64,000 nucleotides of DNA, taken from positions 1 to 64,000 of the forward strand of contig CATYZK010000003.1 of NCBI GenBank assembly GCA_958415665.1, written 5' to 3'. Origin of the DNA: an uncultured Collinsella sp. GTDB taxonomy: Bacteria; Actinomycetota; Coriobacteriia; Coriobacteriales; Coriobacteriaceae. Every line of letters begins with the position of its first letter. The stretch's first letter is position 1. Under the pieces are notes generated by a model that worked only from the letters and a program-made list of their open reading frames with translations, was not told where the DNA came from and searched no databases. Made by a program: the position numbers and the translations under genes. Shown in pieces: positions 40,752 through 49,789 of the stretch.

Positions 40752-42053
40752 ATGGCCAAGAGCAGGTACGCCGATGCCACCAAGGCCGCTCGCAGGGCCG
40801 CGATGTCTGCCCACAAAGTCACGGCTGCGGCGAATGCTGGTAACGCCGACGCGTCCGCGCAGCCGACTGCCAGTGCTGCCACCGAGCCCGCCCGCGACGC
40901 CCGTCGCGACGAGCTGACGCACGTGGACGCCAAGGGCGAGGTTCGCATGGTCGACGTGTCCGACAAGGCCGAGACCCATCGCATCGCCATCGCCGAGGGC
41001 ACCATCCTCATGCACCCCGAGACACAGGCCATGGTGCTGCAGGACCGCGCTAAAAAGGGCGATGTGCTTGCCTGTGCGCGTGTGGCGGGCATTATGGCCA
41101 TCAAACGCACGAGCGACATCATCCCCATGTGCCATCCGTTGCTCATTACCAAGAGCAAGTGCGACATTGCGCCCATCGCTGCGGCGGGGACGCCTGTCGA
41201 GGGCGTACCCGAGGGTTGGGCGCCGGCGCGCGCGGACGGGCAGGTTGGCTTTCACGTGCTGGTTACGGCCGGCGTGACGGGCAAGACGGGTATCGAGATG
41301 GAGGCCCTGACCGGCGCGAGTGCCGCGTGCCTTACGATCTATGACATGTGCAAGGCCGTCGATCGCGGCATGGAGATCGTCGACGTTCGCCTGCTGCACA
41401 AGGAGGGCGGCCGCTCGGGTGTATGGGACCGCGCCGAACGCCAGGCCGCTGCCGTTGAGGCCGTGGCCGCTGACGGTGCCACGCCCGCGAGTGCACTCGT
41501 CGCCGTCGCGCCCGCAGCTCCGGCCCCGGCCGTCCCCGCGATCGCGTTTATCGGCTACCAAAACTCGGGCAAGACCACGCTCGTCGAGAAGGTTATCGCC
41601 GAGCTCACCCGCCGCGGCCTGCGCGTGGGTTCGCTCAAGCATCATGGGCATCACGGCTTTGATATCGATGTACCCGCTAAGGACACCTGGCGCCATCACC
41701 AAGCCGGATCCAAACACGTGGGCCTCATCTGCGCCACGCGCTGGGCGGAGTACGCCGACACGCGCGAGGAGGACGAGATGCCCGCGCGCGAGCTGCTGTC
41801 GCGTTACAACGATGTCGACGTGGTGATCATCGAGGGCTACAAGACCGAGGGCTTCGACAACATCGTCGTTGCGCGTTCCGGCGTCGACCGTCTGCGCGGC
41901 AAGAGCTCGCTCGACCTGGTCGACGGTCACACGCTCGCCCTTGCCTGCAACGAGGCCCTGGCGCGCCAAGCCTTCGACGCCGGCTTTGCGACCCGAGCCA
42001 TCAACATCAACGACGCCCGAGCCATCTGCGATCTCATCCAAGACCATCTTTAA
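40752..42053 (+). CDS. MoaC-MobB fusion protein
   Basis: A 433-residue two-domain protein. Residues 1-53 are an Ala-rich, probably disordered start. Residues about 55-235 are MoaC (cyclic pyranopterin monophosphate synthase: VDVSDKAETHRIA, PMCHPL, KTGIEMEALTGAS). An Ala/Pro/Val linker (about 236-262) leads to MobB (about 263-433) with P-loop GYQNSGKTTL and KHHGHHGFDID. MoaC and MobB act at opposite ends of the pathway, so this fusion is unusual. No moaB, moaD, moaE, moeA or mobA is in the window. Confidence 0.92.
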   Translation: MAKSRYADATKAARRAAMSAHKVTAAANAGNADASAQPTASAATEPARDARRDELTHVDAKGEVRMVDVSDKAETHRIAIAEGTILMHPETQAMVLQDRAKKGDVLACARVAGIMAIKRTSDIIPMCHPLLITKSKCDIAPIAAAGTPVEGVPEGWAPARADGQVGFHVLVTAGVTGKTGIEMEALTGASAACLTIYDMCKAVDRGMEIVDVRLLHKEGGRSGVWDRAERQAAAVEAVAADGATPASALVAVAPAAPAPAVPAIAFIGYQNSGKTTLVEKVIAELTRRGLRVGSLKHHGHHGFDIDVPAKDTWRHHQAGSKHVGLICATRWAEYADTREEDEMPARELLSRYNDVDVVIIEGYKTEGFDNIVVARSGVDRLRGKSSLDLVDGHTLALACNEALARQAFDAGFATRAININDARAICDLIQDHL

Positions 42054-42181
42054 GGCTCGACGCTGCGCCGGCCCCAAGCACCCCATCTCGCCCCTCAAGC
42101 CGTCGCTCGCGTACCAAAGTACGCGTCGCTCCTCTTTCGGGGCGACCTGGGGCACTTGGAACCGGCTCGCTGCGCTGCCAT

Positions 42182-42222
42182 AACCTGCCAAATAGGGACA
42201 GGTTTGTTTTGGCAGGTTTTAT
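42182..42222 (+). terminator. Terminator after moaC-mobB
   Basis: AACCTGCCAAA (42182-42192) pairs with TTTGGCAGGTT (42208-42218), then TTT. Confidence 0.8.
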
Positions 42223-42239
42223 CTGGGCAAACGTGATTT

Positions 42240-42277
42240 CCACCACAAAGGGGCCAGGCACCTTTGTGGTGGTTTTT
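42240..42277. repeat. Dispersed palindromic repeat R1, copy a
   Basis: CCACCACAAAGG (42240-42251), loop GGCCAGGCA, CCTTTGTGGTGG (42261-42272), then five T. It can act as a terminator. Copies b-f are at 42953, 47202, 48786, 49745 and 59576. Confidence 0.8.
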
Positions 42278-42351
42278 GCAAAAAAGCTTTGACTTAAAGT
42301 TGGCTCAAGGTGCAATAATCGCTGACAAACGATTGCGATTACGGAGGTCTC

Positions 42352-42936
42352 ATGCCAAAACTGTACTTTATGCGTCACGGTCAAACGCTCTTTAACCTGC
42401 TTCGTCGCAAGCAGGGCTGGTGTGACTCGCCGCTTACCGAGCTGGGAATCGAGCAGGCTAAAACTGTCGGTGCGACCCTGCGAGGGCGTGGCCTTACGTT
42501 TGACCATGCGTACAGTTCCACGTCCGAGCGTGCGTGCGACACGCTTGAGCTTGCGTTTCCCGGTCAGCCTTACGAGCGCGTCAAGGGCCTTAAGGAGTGG
42601 AACTTTGGCAAGTTTGAGGGTGCGAGCGAGGATTTGAATCCGCGCCTGCCGTACGGCGATTTTTACAAGCAGTATGACGGCGAGGGCGAAGACGAGTTTC
42701 GCGAACGCATGATGGCGACCATCACCGAGCTCATGCAGCGCCCTGGGCATGAGAGCGTGTTGTGTGTGAGCCATGGCGCCGCGGCGGCTCAGGTCATGCG
42801 CGGCGTGGGCGTGGAGCCGCTCAAGATGAAGAACCGCATCGGCAACTGCTGCGTGCTCGAGCTTGACTTTAATCCCGCCACCAGCACATTTGCTCTCGCA
42901 GATTTGTACAACCCCTACGGCACTCCGCGCGAGTAA
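42352..42936 (+). CDS. Histidine phosphatase family protein
   Basis: A 194-residue phosphoglycerate-mutase-like enzyme. The phosphorylated histidine is in MRHGQT (residues 7-12), and the second histidine is in CVSHGAAA. EWNFGKFEG holds the proton donor region. The substrate (sugar phosphate, nucleotide or other) cannot be decided. It lies between two R1 repeats. Confidence 0.88.
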   Translation: MPKLYFMRHGQTLFNLLRRKQGWCDSPLTELGIEQAKTVGATLRGRGLTFDHAYSSTSERACDTLELAFPGQPYERVKGLKEWNFGKFEGASEDLNPRLPYGDFYKQYDGEGEDEFRERMMATITELMQRPGHESVLCVSHGAAAAQVMRGVGVEPLKMKNRIGNCCVLELDFNPATSTFALADLYNPYGTPRE

Positions 42937-42952
42937 CATCGGGGCATCAGCC

Positions 42953-42993
42953 AAAACCGCCACAAAGGGGCCAGGCACCTTTGTGGCGGTTTT
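42953..42993. repeat. Dispersed palindromic repeat R1, copy b
   Basis: AAAACCGCCACAAAGG (42953-42968) and its exact complement (42978-42993). Compared with copy a, CACC has changed to CGCC in both arms, a compensatory change. Confidence 0.8.
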
Positions 42994-43090
42994 GCCGTTT
43001 ACGGGTGATTTCCTACCGTTCGGCGGACTTTCGCGCCAATGGGGCTTACGCTGCATGCAAGTTTCATCTTACAATCGCCCACGTGCTCAC

Positions 43091-43183
43091 AAGTTTGTTA
43101 CTCCTCGGGAGGCATCACTTGCGCATAATAGAAGACGAGGAATATCGCCCCGTCGTCTAGCGCCGATGTCCGAGGAGTTTTTT
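43091..43183 (+). promoter_or_regulatory. RAT antiterminator site overlapping a terminator that buries the licT ribosome-binding site
   Basis: AAGTTTGTTACTCCTCGG begins a ribonucleic antiterminator-like hairpin (43091-43120; TTGTTACT and AGGCA are hallmark residues). ACTCCTCGG (43100-43108) can instead pair with CCGAGGAGT (43170-43178), which is followed by six T. That right arm contains GAGGAG, the licT ribosome-binding site. LicT binding would thus relieve both termination and ribosome-site occlusion. Confidence 0.6.
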
Positions 43184-43184
43184 C

Positions 43185-44030
43185 ATGCTCATTTTAAAGA
43201 AGATCAACAATAACGTTGCTCTTGCCGCCAGCGATGACGGCCGAGAGGTTGTTGTCTTTGGCAAGGGCATCGGTTTTCACGAGATGCCCTACGAGCTTGC
43301 CGATGAGTCCCTCATCCAGCGCAAATTCTATAACGTTCCCGAGAGCCTGCAGGATATGGTCGGCACGCTTCCCGACGACGTCCTGCTCGCCGCGAGCGAC
43401 ATTGCCTGCTTCGCGTCACAGCAGCTTGGTTGCAAGCTATCCGGTGGCCTGCCCTTTATCCTGGCAGATCACCTGCAGTTTGCCGTCCAGCGCGATGACG
43501 ACCAGATCAGCGCTCCCAACCCGCTCGAGCACGAGGTGGCCTTCATCTACCCGCGTGAGCTCCAGATCGGCCAGGCCGCGCTCGCCATCGTGCAAAAGCA
43601 CACCGGCGCCAAGCTGGGTCAGAACGAGGCCACGAGCATCGCGCTCCACATCGTTAACGCCGAGGTCGACGGCATGGGCCGCGCCAAGGACATGGACTTC
43701 ATCATGAAGAGCACCCGCGTCCTCGATGAGGTAACCCATTCCGTGGAAAAGCAGCTCGGCTGCTCGCTCGACACGGCGTCGTATAGCTACATTCGCTTTC
43801 TTGCGCACCTGCGCTTTTTGGTTCGCCGCCTCTGCAAGGGCAAGTGCACGCAGACTGAGAACTCCTCGCTGTTTATGCAGGCCGCCCGCGATTTTCCCGA
43901 GGCATACCAGTGCGCGTACGCCATCAACCGCGTGTTCGAGAAAGAGTTTAAGCAGAGCTGCTCGGACGAGGAGCTTTTGTATCTGATGATGCATATCAAC
44001 CGTCTGCGATCGGCTTCGCAGACCGAATGA
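43185..44030 (+). CDS. licT: LicT/BglG family transcription antiterminator
   Basis: A 281-residue RNA-binding antiterminator. Residues 1-55 are the CAT RNA-binding domain (ILKKINNNVALA, GKGIGF). PRD1 (about 70-170, ADHLQFAV with regulatory His) and PRD2 (about 175-281, HLRFLVRRL, MMHINRL) follow. PTS-dependent phosphorylation of the PRDs controls activity. It precedes the EIIBC permease and 6-phospho-beta-glucosidase, so it senses beta-glucosides and probably autoregulates via the RAT site upstream. Confidence 0.92.
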   Translation: MLILKKINNNVALAASDDGREVVVFGKGIGFHEMPYELADESLIQRKFYNVPESLQDMVGTLPDDVLLAASDIACFASQQLGCKLSGGLPFILADHLQFAVQRDDDQISAPNPLEHEVAFIYPRELQIGQAALAIVQKHTGAKLGQNEATSIALHIVNAEVDGMGRAKDMDFIMKSTRVLDEVTHSVEKQLGCSLDTASYSYIRFLAHLRFLVRRLCKGKCTQTENSSLFMQAARDFPEAYQCAYAINRVFEKEFKQSCSDEELLYLMMHINRLRSASQTE

Positions 44031-44071
44031 GTAAAGCCGCCAGCCTGGCGGCAATCGTAACAATTCTTTTT

Positions 44072-44110
44072 GGTTTCTAACTGCGGGCAAGGTACCGGCT
44101 CGCGGTAGGG
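44072..44110 (+). promoter_or_regulatory. Second RAT-like site and overlapping hairpin before the PTS gene
   Basis: GGTTTCTAACTGCGGGCAAG (44072-44091) resembles a RAT, and TACCG/CGGTA (44093-44097, 44103-44107) forms a short stem that overlaps its 3' end. The match to the RAT consensus is weaker than at 43091. Confidence 0.4.
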
Positions 44111-44148
44111 GATATTTTTGTCGAAATTTGGAAAAGAGAGGACAGATC

Positions 44149-45588
44149 ATGGCAGGTAAATACGACGATCTTGCTGCCCAGATCGTAGAGCTGGTTGGCG
44201 GTAAGTCCAACGTCAAATGCGTCGCACACTGCATTACCCGTGTTCGTTTTAAGCTCAAGGACGAGTCGAAGGCCAATGACGAGGCAATCTCCGAGCTGCC
44301 CAACGTCATCAAGGTCATGCACGCCAACGGCCAGTACCAGGTTGTTGTGGGCAACATCGTCGAGGACGTCTACGACGCCGTTCTCAAGGCCGGCGGTTTT
44401 AGCGACGGCGGCGCCGTCGACGCCGATGACGACGATGCCGCTCCCAAGGGCGTTACCGATGTGATCATCGACCTCATCTCGGGCATCTTCGCCCCCATGC
44501 TCGGCACCTTCGCCGCCGCCGGTATCATGAAGGGTCTGCTGGCGCTCGCTACCTTCCTGGTCCCGAGCTTTGCCAACGACGGCGCCTACACGCTGCTCTA
44601 CACCGTCGCCGACGGCATGTTCTACTTCCTGCCCGTGGTGCTTGGCTACACCGCGGCCAAGAAGTTCAAGATGAGCGAGTTCAACGGCATGGCCATCGCC
44701 TTTGCCCTGGTGTATCCCACCATGGTTGCCCTGACCTCGGGCGAGGTTGTCGGCTCCGTCGAGCTCGGCTTTGCCGGCACCTTCTCTTGGTACACCACGT
44801 TCCTGGGCCTGCCGCTCATCATGCCTGCCTCGGGTTACACCAGCTCCGTTATCCCCATCCTGCTCATGGTCTGGTTTGGCTCCACCCTCGAGCACTGGGT
44901 TAAGAAGTGGATGCCCGCTTCTATGAAGATGTTCTTCACCCCGCTGATCGTCGTCACCGTCACCGTCACCCTTGGCTACCTGGTCATTGGTCCTATCGCC
45001 ACGCTCATCACCAACCTGCTTGGTGAGTTCTTCGCGCTGCTGTTTGGCCTGCCCATGATCGGCTCCCTCCTGGGCTGCACCCTCGTCGGTGCCTTCTGGA
45101 TGTGCCTGGTCATCTTTGGCTTCCACTGGTCGCTCGTGCCCATCGCGCTGGTCAACCTGTCCACTCTGGGCCACGACTACATCCTGGGCTCCGTTATCGC
45201 CCACTCCTTCTCGCTGGGTGCCGTGCTCTTTGCCATGTATCTCAAGAACAAGGACGAGAAGTTCCGCGGCATCGCGCTGCCGGCCATGATCTCCGCCTTC
45301 TTCTTTGGTGTCACCGAGCCCGCTATCTACGGTGTTGCCCTGCCCGATAAGAAGGCCTTCATCAACGCCAGCATCGGTTCTGCTGTGGGCGGCCTCATCA
45401 TTGGTCTCTCCGGCGCCGTGGTGTACATGTCCGGTGGTCTGGGCGTCTTCAACTGGCTGTCCTTCATCGACCCCTCCGGTGTTAACGGCATCAACCACAT
45501 GATCTGGGCTATCGTTGCCTCTTTCGTGGGTGCTGCCGTGGGCTTCGCGATCGAGTTTGTCACCTACAAGCCCGAGGCTGCCAAGTAA
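44149..45588 (+). CDS. PTS beta-glucoside-specific EIIBC permease
   Basis: A 479-residue PTS permease. EIIB has its phosphorylated Cys28 in AHCITRVRF. A short acidic linker (residues about 92-102) is followed by EIIC with about 10 membrane helices. No EIIA domain is fused or nearby, so EIIA must come from another protein. It imports and phosphorylates a beta-glucoside, handing it to the glucosidase downstream. Start 44149 follows GAGAGGA. Confidence 0.93.
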   Translation: MAGKYDDLAAQIVELVGGKSNVKCVAHCITRVRFKLKDESKANDEAISELPNVIKVMHANGQYQVVVGNIVEDVYDAVLKAGGFSDGGAVDADDDDAAPKGVTDVIIDLISGIFAPMLGTFAAAGIMKGLLALATFLVPSFANDGAYTLLYTVADGMFYFLPVVLGYTAAKKFKMSEFNGMAIAFALVYPTMVALTSGEVVGSVELGFAGTFSWYTTFLGLPLIMPASGYTSSVIPILLMVWFGSTLEHWVKKWMPASMKMFFTPLIVVTVTVTLGYLVIGPIATLITNLLGEFFALLFGLPMIGSLLGCTLVGAFWMCLVIFGFHWSLVPIALVNLSTLGHDYILGSVIAHSFSLGAVLFAMYLKNKDEKFRGIALPAMISAFFFGVTEPAIYGVALPDKKAFINASIGSAVGGLIIGLSGAVVYMSGGLGVFNWLSFIDPSGVNGINHMIWAIVASFVGAAVGFAIEFVTYKPEAAK

Positions 45589-45613
45589 CCTAAACGACAA
45601 AGACTCGGTACCA

Positions 45614-45645
45614 AGCCGGCGGGGGAGCGCCCCGCCGGCTTTTTC
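45614..45645 (+). terminator. Terminator between the PTS and glucosidase genes
   Basis: AGCCGGCGGGG pairs with CCCCGCCGGCT, followed by five T. It should reduce downstream transcription relative to the permease. Confidence 0.9.
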
Positions 45646-45725
45646 AAATGGGCGAGACGGTCTGCGCATGCGCAAAAAGGGGTCCCGCCACGAAACTCAC
45701 TCCAACACGTACGAAAGGAGCCAAC

Positions 45726-47174
45726 ATGGCTTTTCCCGATGGATTTCTGTGGGGCGGCGCCACTGCCGCCAATCAGTGCGAAGGCGGATACAACGAGGAC
45801 GGCAAGGGCCTCGGTGTTCCCGACATCATGACCGGCGGCACGGTCTCCGAGCCACGCCATATCACCGATGGCATTCTGCCCCAGTACCACTATCCCAGCC
45901 ACGAGGCCGTGGATATGTACCATCACTACCTCGACGACATCAAGCTCTTTGGCGAGATGGGCTTTAAGTGCTACCGCATGTCCATCAACTGGAGCCGCAT
46001 CTTCCCCAACGGCGACGAGGCCGAGCCCAACCAGGCCGGCATCGAGTTCTACCGCAGCGTGTTCCAGGCCTGTCAGGAACAGGGCATCGAGCCCATGGTC
46101 ACCCTCAGCCACTACGAGCTGCCCTATGGCCTGTCCAAAAACTACGGCGGCTGGAAGAACCCCAAGCTCATCGATTTCTACCTCAATTACGCCCGCACCG
46201 TCATGACCGAGTACAAGGGCCTGGTGCGCTACTGGCTCACCTTTAACGAGATCAATTGCCTGCTCATGGGCGGCTTTGGCGGCGTGATGGGCGGCGGCAT
46301 GGTGCCCGAGGCAACTGACACGCCCATGGCCTTTGGCGACTGCGACTGGGACGACCCGCAGGCGCGCTTCGATGCCCTGCACCATCAGTTCCTGGCGAGC
46401 GCCAAGTGCGTCACCATGGGCCATCAGATCGACCCTCAGAACAAGATCGGCTGCATGATCGCCGGCAACGCCTGCTATCCGCACACGTGCAACCCGGCCG
46501 ACGTCCTGGCGGCGCAAAAGCAGCAGCGCGAGATGAACTTCTACTGCGGCGACGTGCAGGTGCGCGGTGCGTATCCCTCGTGGGCGCCCAGCGTGTGGCG
46601 CCGCGAGGGCGTGCACGTGGAGGTCTCGCCCGAGGACGCCGCCACGCTGGCTGCCGGTAAGGTCGACTTCTACAGCTTTAGCTACTACATGAGCGCCACG
46701 GCCACGGCCGACCCGGTGCTGCTGGAGCAGGGCAACATCTTTGGTGGCGCCGGCAACGAGTATCTCAAGAAGAGCGATTGGGGTTGGGCGATCGACCCCG
46801 AGGGTCTGCGCTACTACCTGGAGGAGGTCTACGACCGCTACCAGGTGCCGCTGATGATCGTCGAGAACGGCCTAGGCGCGGTGGACGAGGTCGAGGCGGA
46901 CGGTGCGATTCACGACGGCTACCGCATCGATTACCTGCGCGAGCATATCAAGCAGATGGAGATTGCCATCGAGGACGGCGTGGACCTGATGGGCTACACC
47001 ATGTGGGGCTGCATCGATTTGGTGAGCGCCTCGACCGGCGAGATGAAGAAGCGCTACGGCTTTATCTACGTCGACAAGGACAACGACGGCAACGGCACGC
47101 TCGCCCGCAGCCGCAAGGACAGCTTCTTCTGGTACAAGAAGGTCATCGAGTCCAACGGCGCCGACCTGGCCTAG
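45726..47174 (+). CDS. 6-phospho-beta-glucosidase, GH1
   Basis: A 482-residue glycoside hydrolase family 1 enzyme. FLWGGATAANQCEGG is the GH1 start signature, the acid/base Glu is in LTFNEIN, and the nucleophile Glu is in MIVENGLG. It cleaves the phosphorylated beta-glucoside delivered by the EIIBC. Start 45726 follows GAAAGGAG. Confidence 0.95.
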   Translation: MAFPDGFLWGGATAANQCEGGYNEDGKGLGVPDIMTGGTVSEPRHITDGILPQYHYPSHEAVDMYHHYLDDIKLFGEMGFKCYRMSINWSRIFPNGDEAEPNQAGIEFYRSVFQACQEQGIEPMVTLSHYELPYGLSKNYGGWKNPKLIDFYLNYARTVMTEYKGLVRYWLTFNEINCLLMGGFGGVMGGGMVPEATDTPMAFGDCDWDDPQARFDALHHQFLASAKCVTMGHQIDPQNKIGCMIAGNACYPHTCNPADVLAAQKQQREMNFYCGDVQVRGAYPSWAPSVWRREGVHVEVSPEDAATLAAGKVDFYSFSYYMSATATADPVLLEQGNIFGGAGNEYLKKSDWGWAIDPEGLRYYLEEVYDRYQVPLMIVENGLGAVDEVEADGAIHDGYRIDYLREHIKQMEIAIEDGVDLMGYTMWGCIDLVSASTGEMKKRYGFIYVDKDNDGNGTLARSRKDSFFWYKKVIESNGADLA

Positions 47175-47201
47175 CCAAGTCTCAACCAGCGTAAACGCCG
47201 C

Positions 47202-47242
47202 AACCACCACAAAGGGGACAGGCACCTTTGTGGTGGTTTTTG
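47202..47242. repeat. Dispersed palindromic repeat R1, copy c
   Basis: AACCACCACAAAGG (47202-47215) and CCTTTGTGGTGGTT (47225-47238), then TTT. It probably terminates the glucosidase transcript. Confidence 0.8.
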
Positions 47243-47408
47243 TTTTGGTAGATTCTTGGGACATGCCTTAAAATCTACCAAGTAGTTCGTGCTGGCAAAA
47301 ACGGAGAGAAGGGGCCCGATGCGTCCTTAACGTTTCATGCGGATAGATTGAGTCGATAGTCGGCGGTCAATGTCCGCAGCTCGTATTCGTATGCAACAAG
47401 GAGCGCCC

Positions 47409-48689
47409 ATGTCCCTATCGCTATTCTCACAATCCCAACCATCGCTGTCCGCGCAGGCAAAGCGCCTGGTGGCAATGCGGTTTCTCATCTACACCGGCTT
47501 CCAAACCAGCTACTTTATCGGCGTTATCGGAACGCTTACCTATGCGGACGGAGCCTCGGTTGTCGCGACGTCGCTGGCCGTCCTGTTTATGAACGTCTTC
47601 GTGATCCTGGGGTCCTTTGCGGGCGGCGCTGCGCTCGACGCATGGGGCCCGCGCCGCCATTTCCGGGCGAGCATTATCGGCGCGTTGGCAACGGGCGCGG
47701 CAATTATCGCCTCTGGCAGCGCGACCGGAACAGTCCTTGCCGGCGCGGTGCTCTTGGGCTTTGTGATGGGATTTGCCCAGCCCATCGCCACGTCCTATCC
47801 GGCCTACCTCACCGACGATCCCGTAGAGCTCAAAGACATTAACTCCGCCATAACCATGTTCTCCAACGTGAGCATTATCGTCGGCCCCACGCTGGGCGGC
47901 TTTGTCGCGGCGGCCGCGTCGTCGCGCGCGGTGTTCGTGCTCATGATGCTCTTTACCGTGCTGGCGCTCATTGACGGTTGGGGCTTTAGGCCGCAGACCA
48001 GCCATGTCGCCGGGCATGCGGATGCCGATTCGGCAGAGGAAGGGGAGCGTGCGGGACGAAGCTCCAACCCCAGCACGTCCGCCCGCGCCACCTTCGCAGC
48101 CAGCATCAAGACAGTCTTCACCAACAGCGTCCTCGCCCTGCTGTTTTGCATCATTTTTCTTTCGAACTTTGGCTATGGAGCCTTCGACCCGCTCGAGTCG
48201 TTTTTCTATCGCGATGTTCTGCACGTCGGCGTTGAGTGGATGGGCTGGCTCTCGTCGGCCTCGGGCGTGGGCGCGGTGCTGGGTGCCGTGCTCGCGCTCC
48301 GCTTGCCGCCGCACCTCGTCAACCTTAAAACGCTGCTCGTGGCGCTTATGTCCGTGGGCCTGGGAAGTCTGCTCTATGTGGGGACGCCGTACGTGGGCGT
48401 GGCCCTCGTCGGCCAGATCGCCCTGGGCATAGCTTGGGGTGTCGTCAACCCGCTCCACAACACCATTGTGCAAACGACGGCTCCGCTCGAGCAGCTCGGC
48501 CGTGTGAACTCGGTCATGGGCTTTGGCAATATGTTCGCCGGCGTGGCCCCTCTGGCGATTGCCCCGTGGCTGGCGGCAACATTTGGCGTACAACGGACAC
48601 TCGTGGGGGCTGGCATGGTCGTGACGGCGGTCCCTGCGGCGCTGCTGCTGTTTGGACGCCGGCATTTTGATCGTGCCGCAAGGCAGTAA
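47409..48689 (+). CDS. MFS transporter
   Basis: A 426-residue major facilitator with about 12 membrane helices. The A-motif-like loop is seen as GGAALDAWGPRRHFRA after helix 2, and a charged cytoplasmic loop lies between the halves (residues about 205-240). It resembles EnTS-like MFS_3 exporters. The substrate is unknown. Start 47409 follows AAGGAGC. Confidence 0.88.
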   Translation: MSLSLFSQSQPSLSAQAKRLVAMRFLIYTGFQTSYFIGVIGTLTYADGASVVATSLAVLFMNVFVILGSFAGGAALDAWGPRRHFRASIIGALATGAAIIASGSATGTVLAGAVLLGFVMGFAQPIATSYPAYLTDDPVELKDINSAITMFSNVSIIVGPTLGGFVAAAASSRAVFVLMMLFTVLALIDGWGFRPQTSHVAGHADADSAEEGERAGRSSNPSTSARATFAASIKTVFTNSVLALLFCIIFLSNFGYGAFDPLESFFYRDVLHVGVEWMGWLSSASGVGAVLGAVLALRLPPHLVNLKTLLVALMSVGLGSLLYVGTPYVGVALVGQIALGIAWGVVNPLHNTIVQTTAPLEQLGRVNSVMGFGNMFAGVAPLAIAPWLAATFGVQRTLVGAGMVVTAVPAALLLFGRRHFDRAARQ

Positions 48690-48753
48690 AACCATCACAA
48701 CATTCGGTAAAAATCGCGATTTTGCCGAAAAACGTCGAATGTTGTGATGGTTT
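48688..48753. repeat. Dispersed inverted repeat R2, copy c
   Basis: AAACCATCACAACATTCG (48688-48705) and its exact complement (48736-48753). The loop AAAATCGCGATTTTGCCG is shared with copy d at 59624. The left arm overlaps the MFS stop codon. Confidence 0.8.
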
Positions 48754-48785
48754 GCGCCCCGGGCCAGGCCACCCTGCGGATTCGG

Positions 48786-48823
48786 CCACCACAAAGGGGT
48801 CAGACACCTTTGTGGTGGTTTTT
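48786..48823. repeat. Dispersed palindromic repeat R1, copy d
   Basis: CCACCACAAAGG (48786-48797) and CCTTTGTGGTGG (48807-48818), then five T. It lies 32 bases after R2 copy c. Confidence 0.8.
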
Positions 48824-48912
48824 GCTTTGACGGGCCGCGCCTGTGCCTTGGTATACCATGTACGCCGTTTGCGAATACGCCCCACACCGCCGCACAACCC
48901 AGAAAGGCCCCC

Positions 48913-49734
48913 ATGGACACCACCTTCAGCCACATCAAAGCCGTGTTCTGCGATATCGATGGCACGCTGCTCACGAGCCAGCACACGGTGTCCCCGCGCA
49001 CCGTGGCGGCGATCTGCGCCCTGCGCGAGCGCGGCGTGTTCTTTGGCCTGTGCACCGGGCGCGACGCCCACGCGACCGAGGCTATGTACGAGCTCTGGGG
49101 CATCGAAGGCCTGGTGGACGTGCTCGTGGGCTGCGGTGGCGCCGAGGTCATCGACCGCGCGCACGACATCAACGAGCTGAGCTATCCGCTGCCGGGCGAG
49201 ACCATCGCGCGCATCTGCAAGCACATGGCGGACCTTCCGGCAACGCCCGTCTGCCCCCGAGACGGCGTGTTCTACGTGCCCGAGAGCAACGCGTGCGTCG
49301 AGCACCTGTCGCGCGTCGATGGCGTGCCCTACCAGGTGGTCGATTTTGCCGAGTTTTTGCGCGAGCCGCAGCCCAAGGTGATGTTTACCATGGCGCCCGA
49401 GGTAATGCCGCGGGTGATTGAGCGGGCGTCGACGTTTGCCGATAACACCGTTAAGGCGGCGGCTCTGCAAACTACGCAGCGGCTCTACGAGTTCATGGAC
49501 CCGCGCGTGTCCAAGACGCGCGGCCTTGTGCGCGTGGCGGAGCTCAACGACATGGAGCTCCAGGACATCTGCGTGTTTGGCGATGCGGACAACGACACCT
49601 GCATGGTGGCCGACGCCGGCGTGGGCGTGGCCATGGCAAATGGCAGCGACGCCACCCGCGCCGCCGCCGACTATGTGACCGCAAGCAACGACGAAGACGG
49701 CATCGCAATCTTTATCGAGGAGCATCTGCTGTAG
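48913..49734 (+). CDS. HAD superfamily Cof-type phosphatase
   Basis: A 273-residue HAD type IIB hydrolase. Motif I DIDGTLL (residues 14-20), the serine/threonine of motif II in CTGRD, and motif IV GDADNDTCM are in order, with a type II cap between. It usually dephosphorylates sugar phosphates, FMN or pyridoxal phosphate. Stand-alone gene. Confidence 0.9.
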   Translation: MDTTFSHIKAVFCDIDGTLLTSQHTVSPRTVAAICALRERGVFFGLCTGRDAHATEAMYELWGIEGLVDVLVGCGGAEVIDRAHDINELSYPLPGETIARICKHMADLPATPVCPRDGVFYVPESNACVEHLSRVDGVPYQVVDFAEFLREPQPKVMFTMAPEVMPRVIERASTFADNTVKAAALQTTQRLYEFMDPRVSKTRGLVRVAELNDMELQDICVFGDADNDTCMVADAGVGVAMANGSDATRAAADYVTASNDEDGIAIFIEEHLL

Positions 49735-49744
49735 CGCCGGGTGC

Positions 49745-49782
49745 AACCATCACGAAGGGGGCAGGCGCCTTTGTGGCGGTTT
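49745..49782. repeat. Dispersed palindromic repeat R1, copy e (degenerate)
   Basis: The right arm CCTTTGTGGCGG is intact, but the left arm reads CCATCACGAAGG with three changes, so the hairpin is weaker. Confidence 0.6.
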
Positions 49783-49789
49783 GCTCTAA

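Noticed and set aside
42060..42180. Possible tRNA or small RNA in the GC-rich stretch after moaC-mobB
   Set aside because: No cloverleaf, no TTCRA loop, and no clear promoter or terminator pair specific to it.
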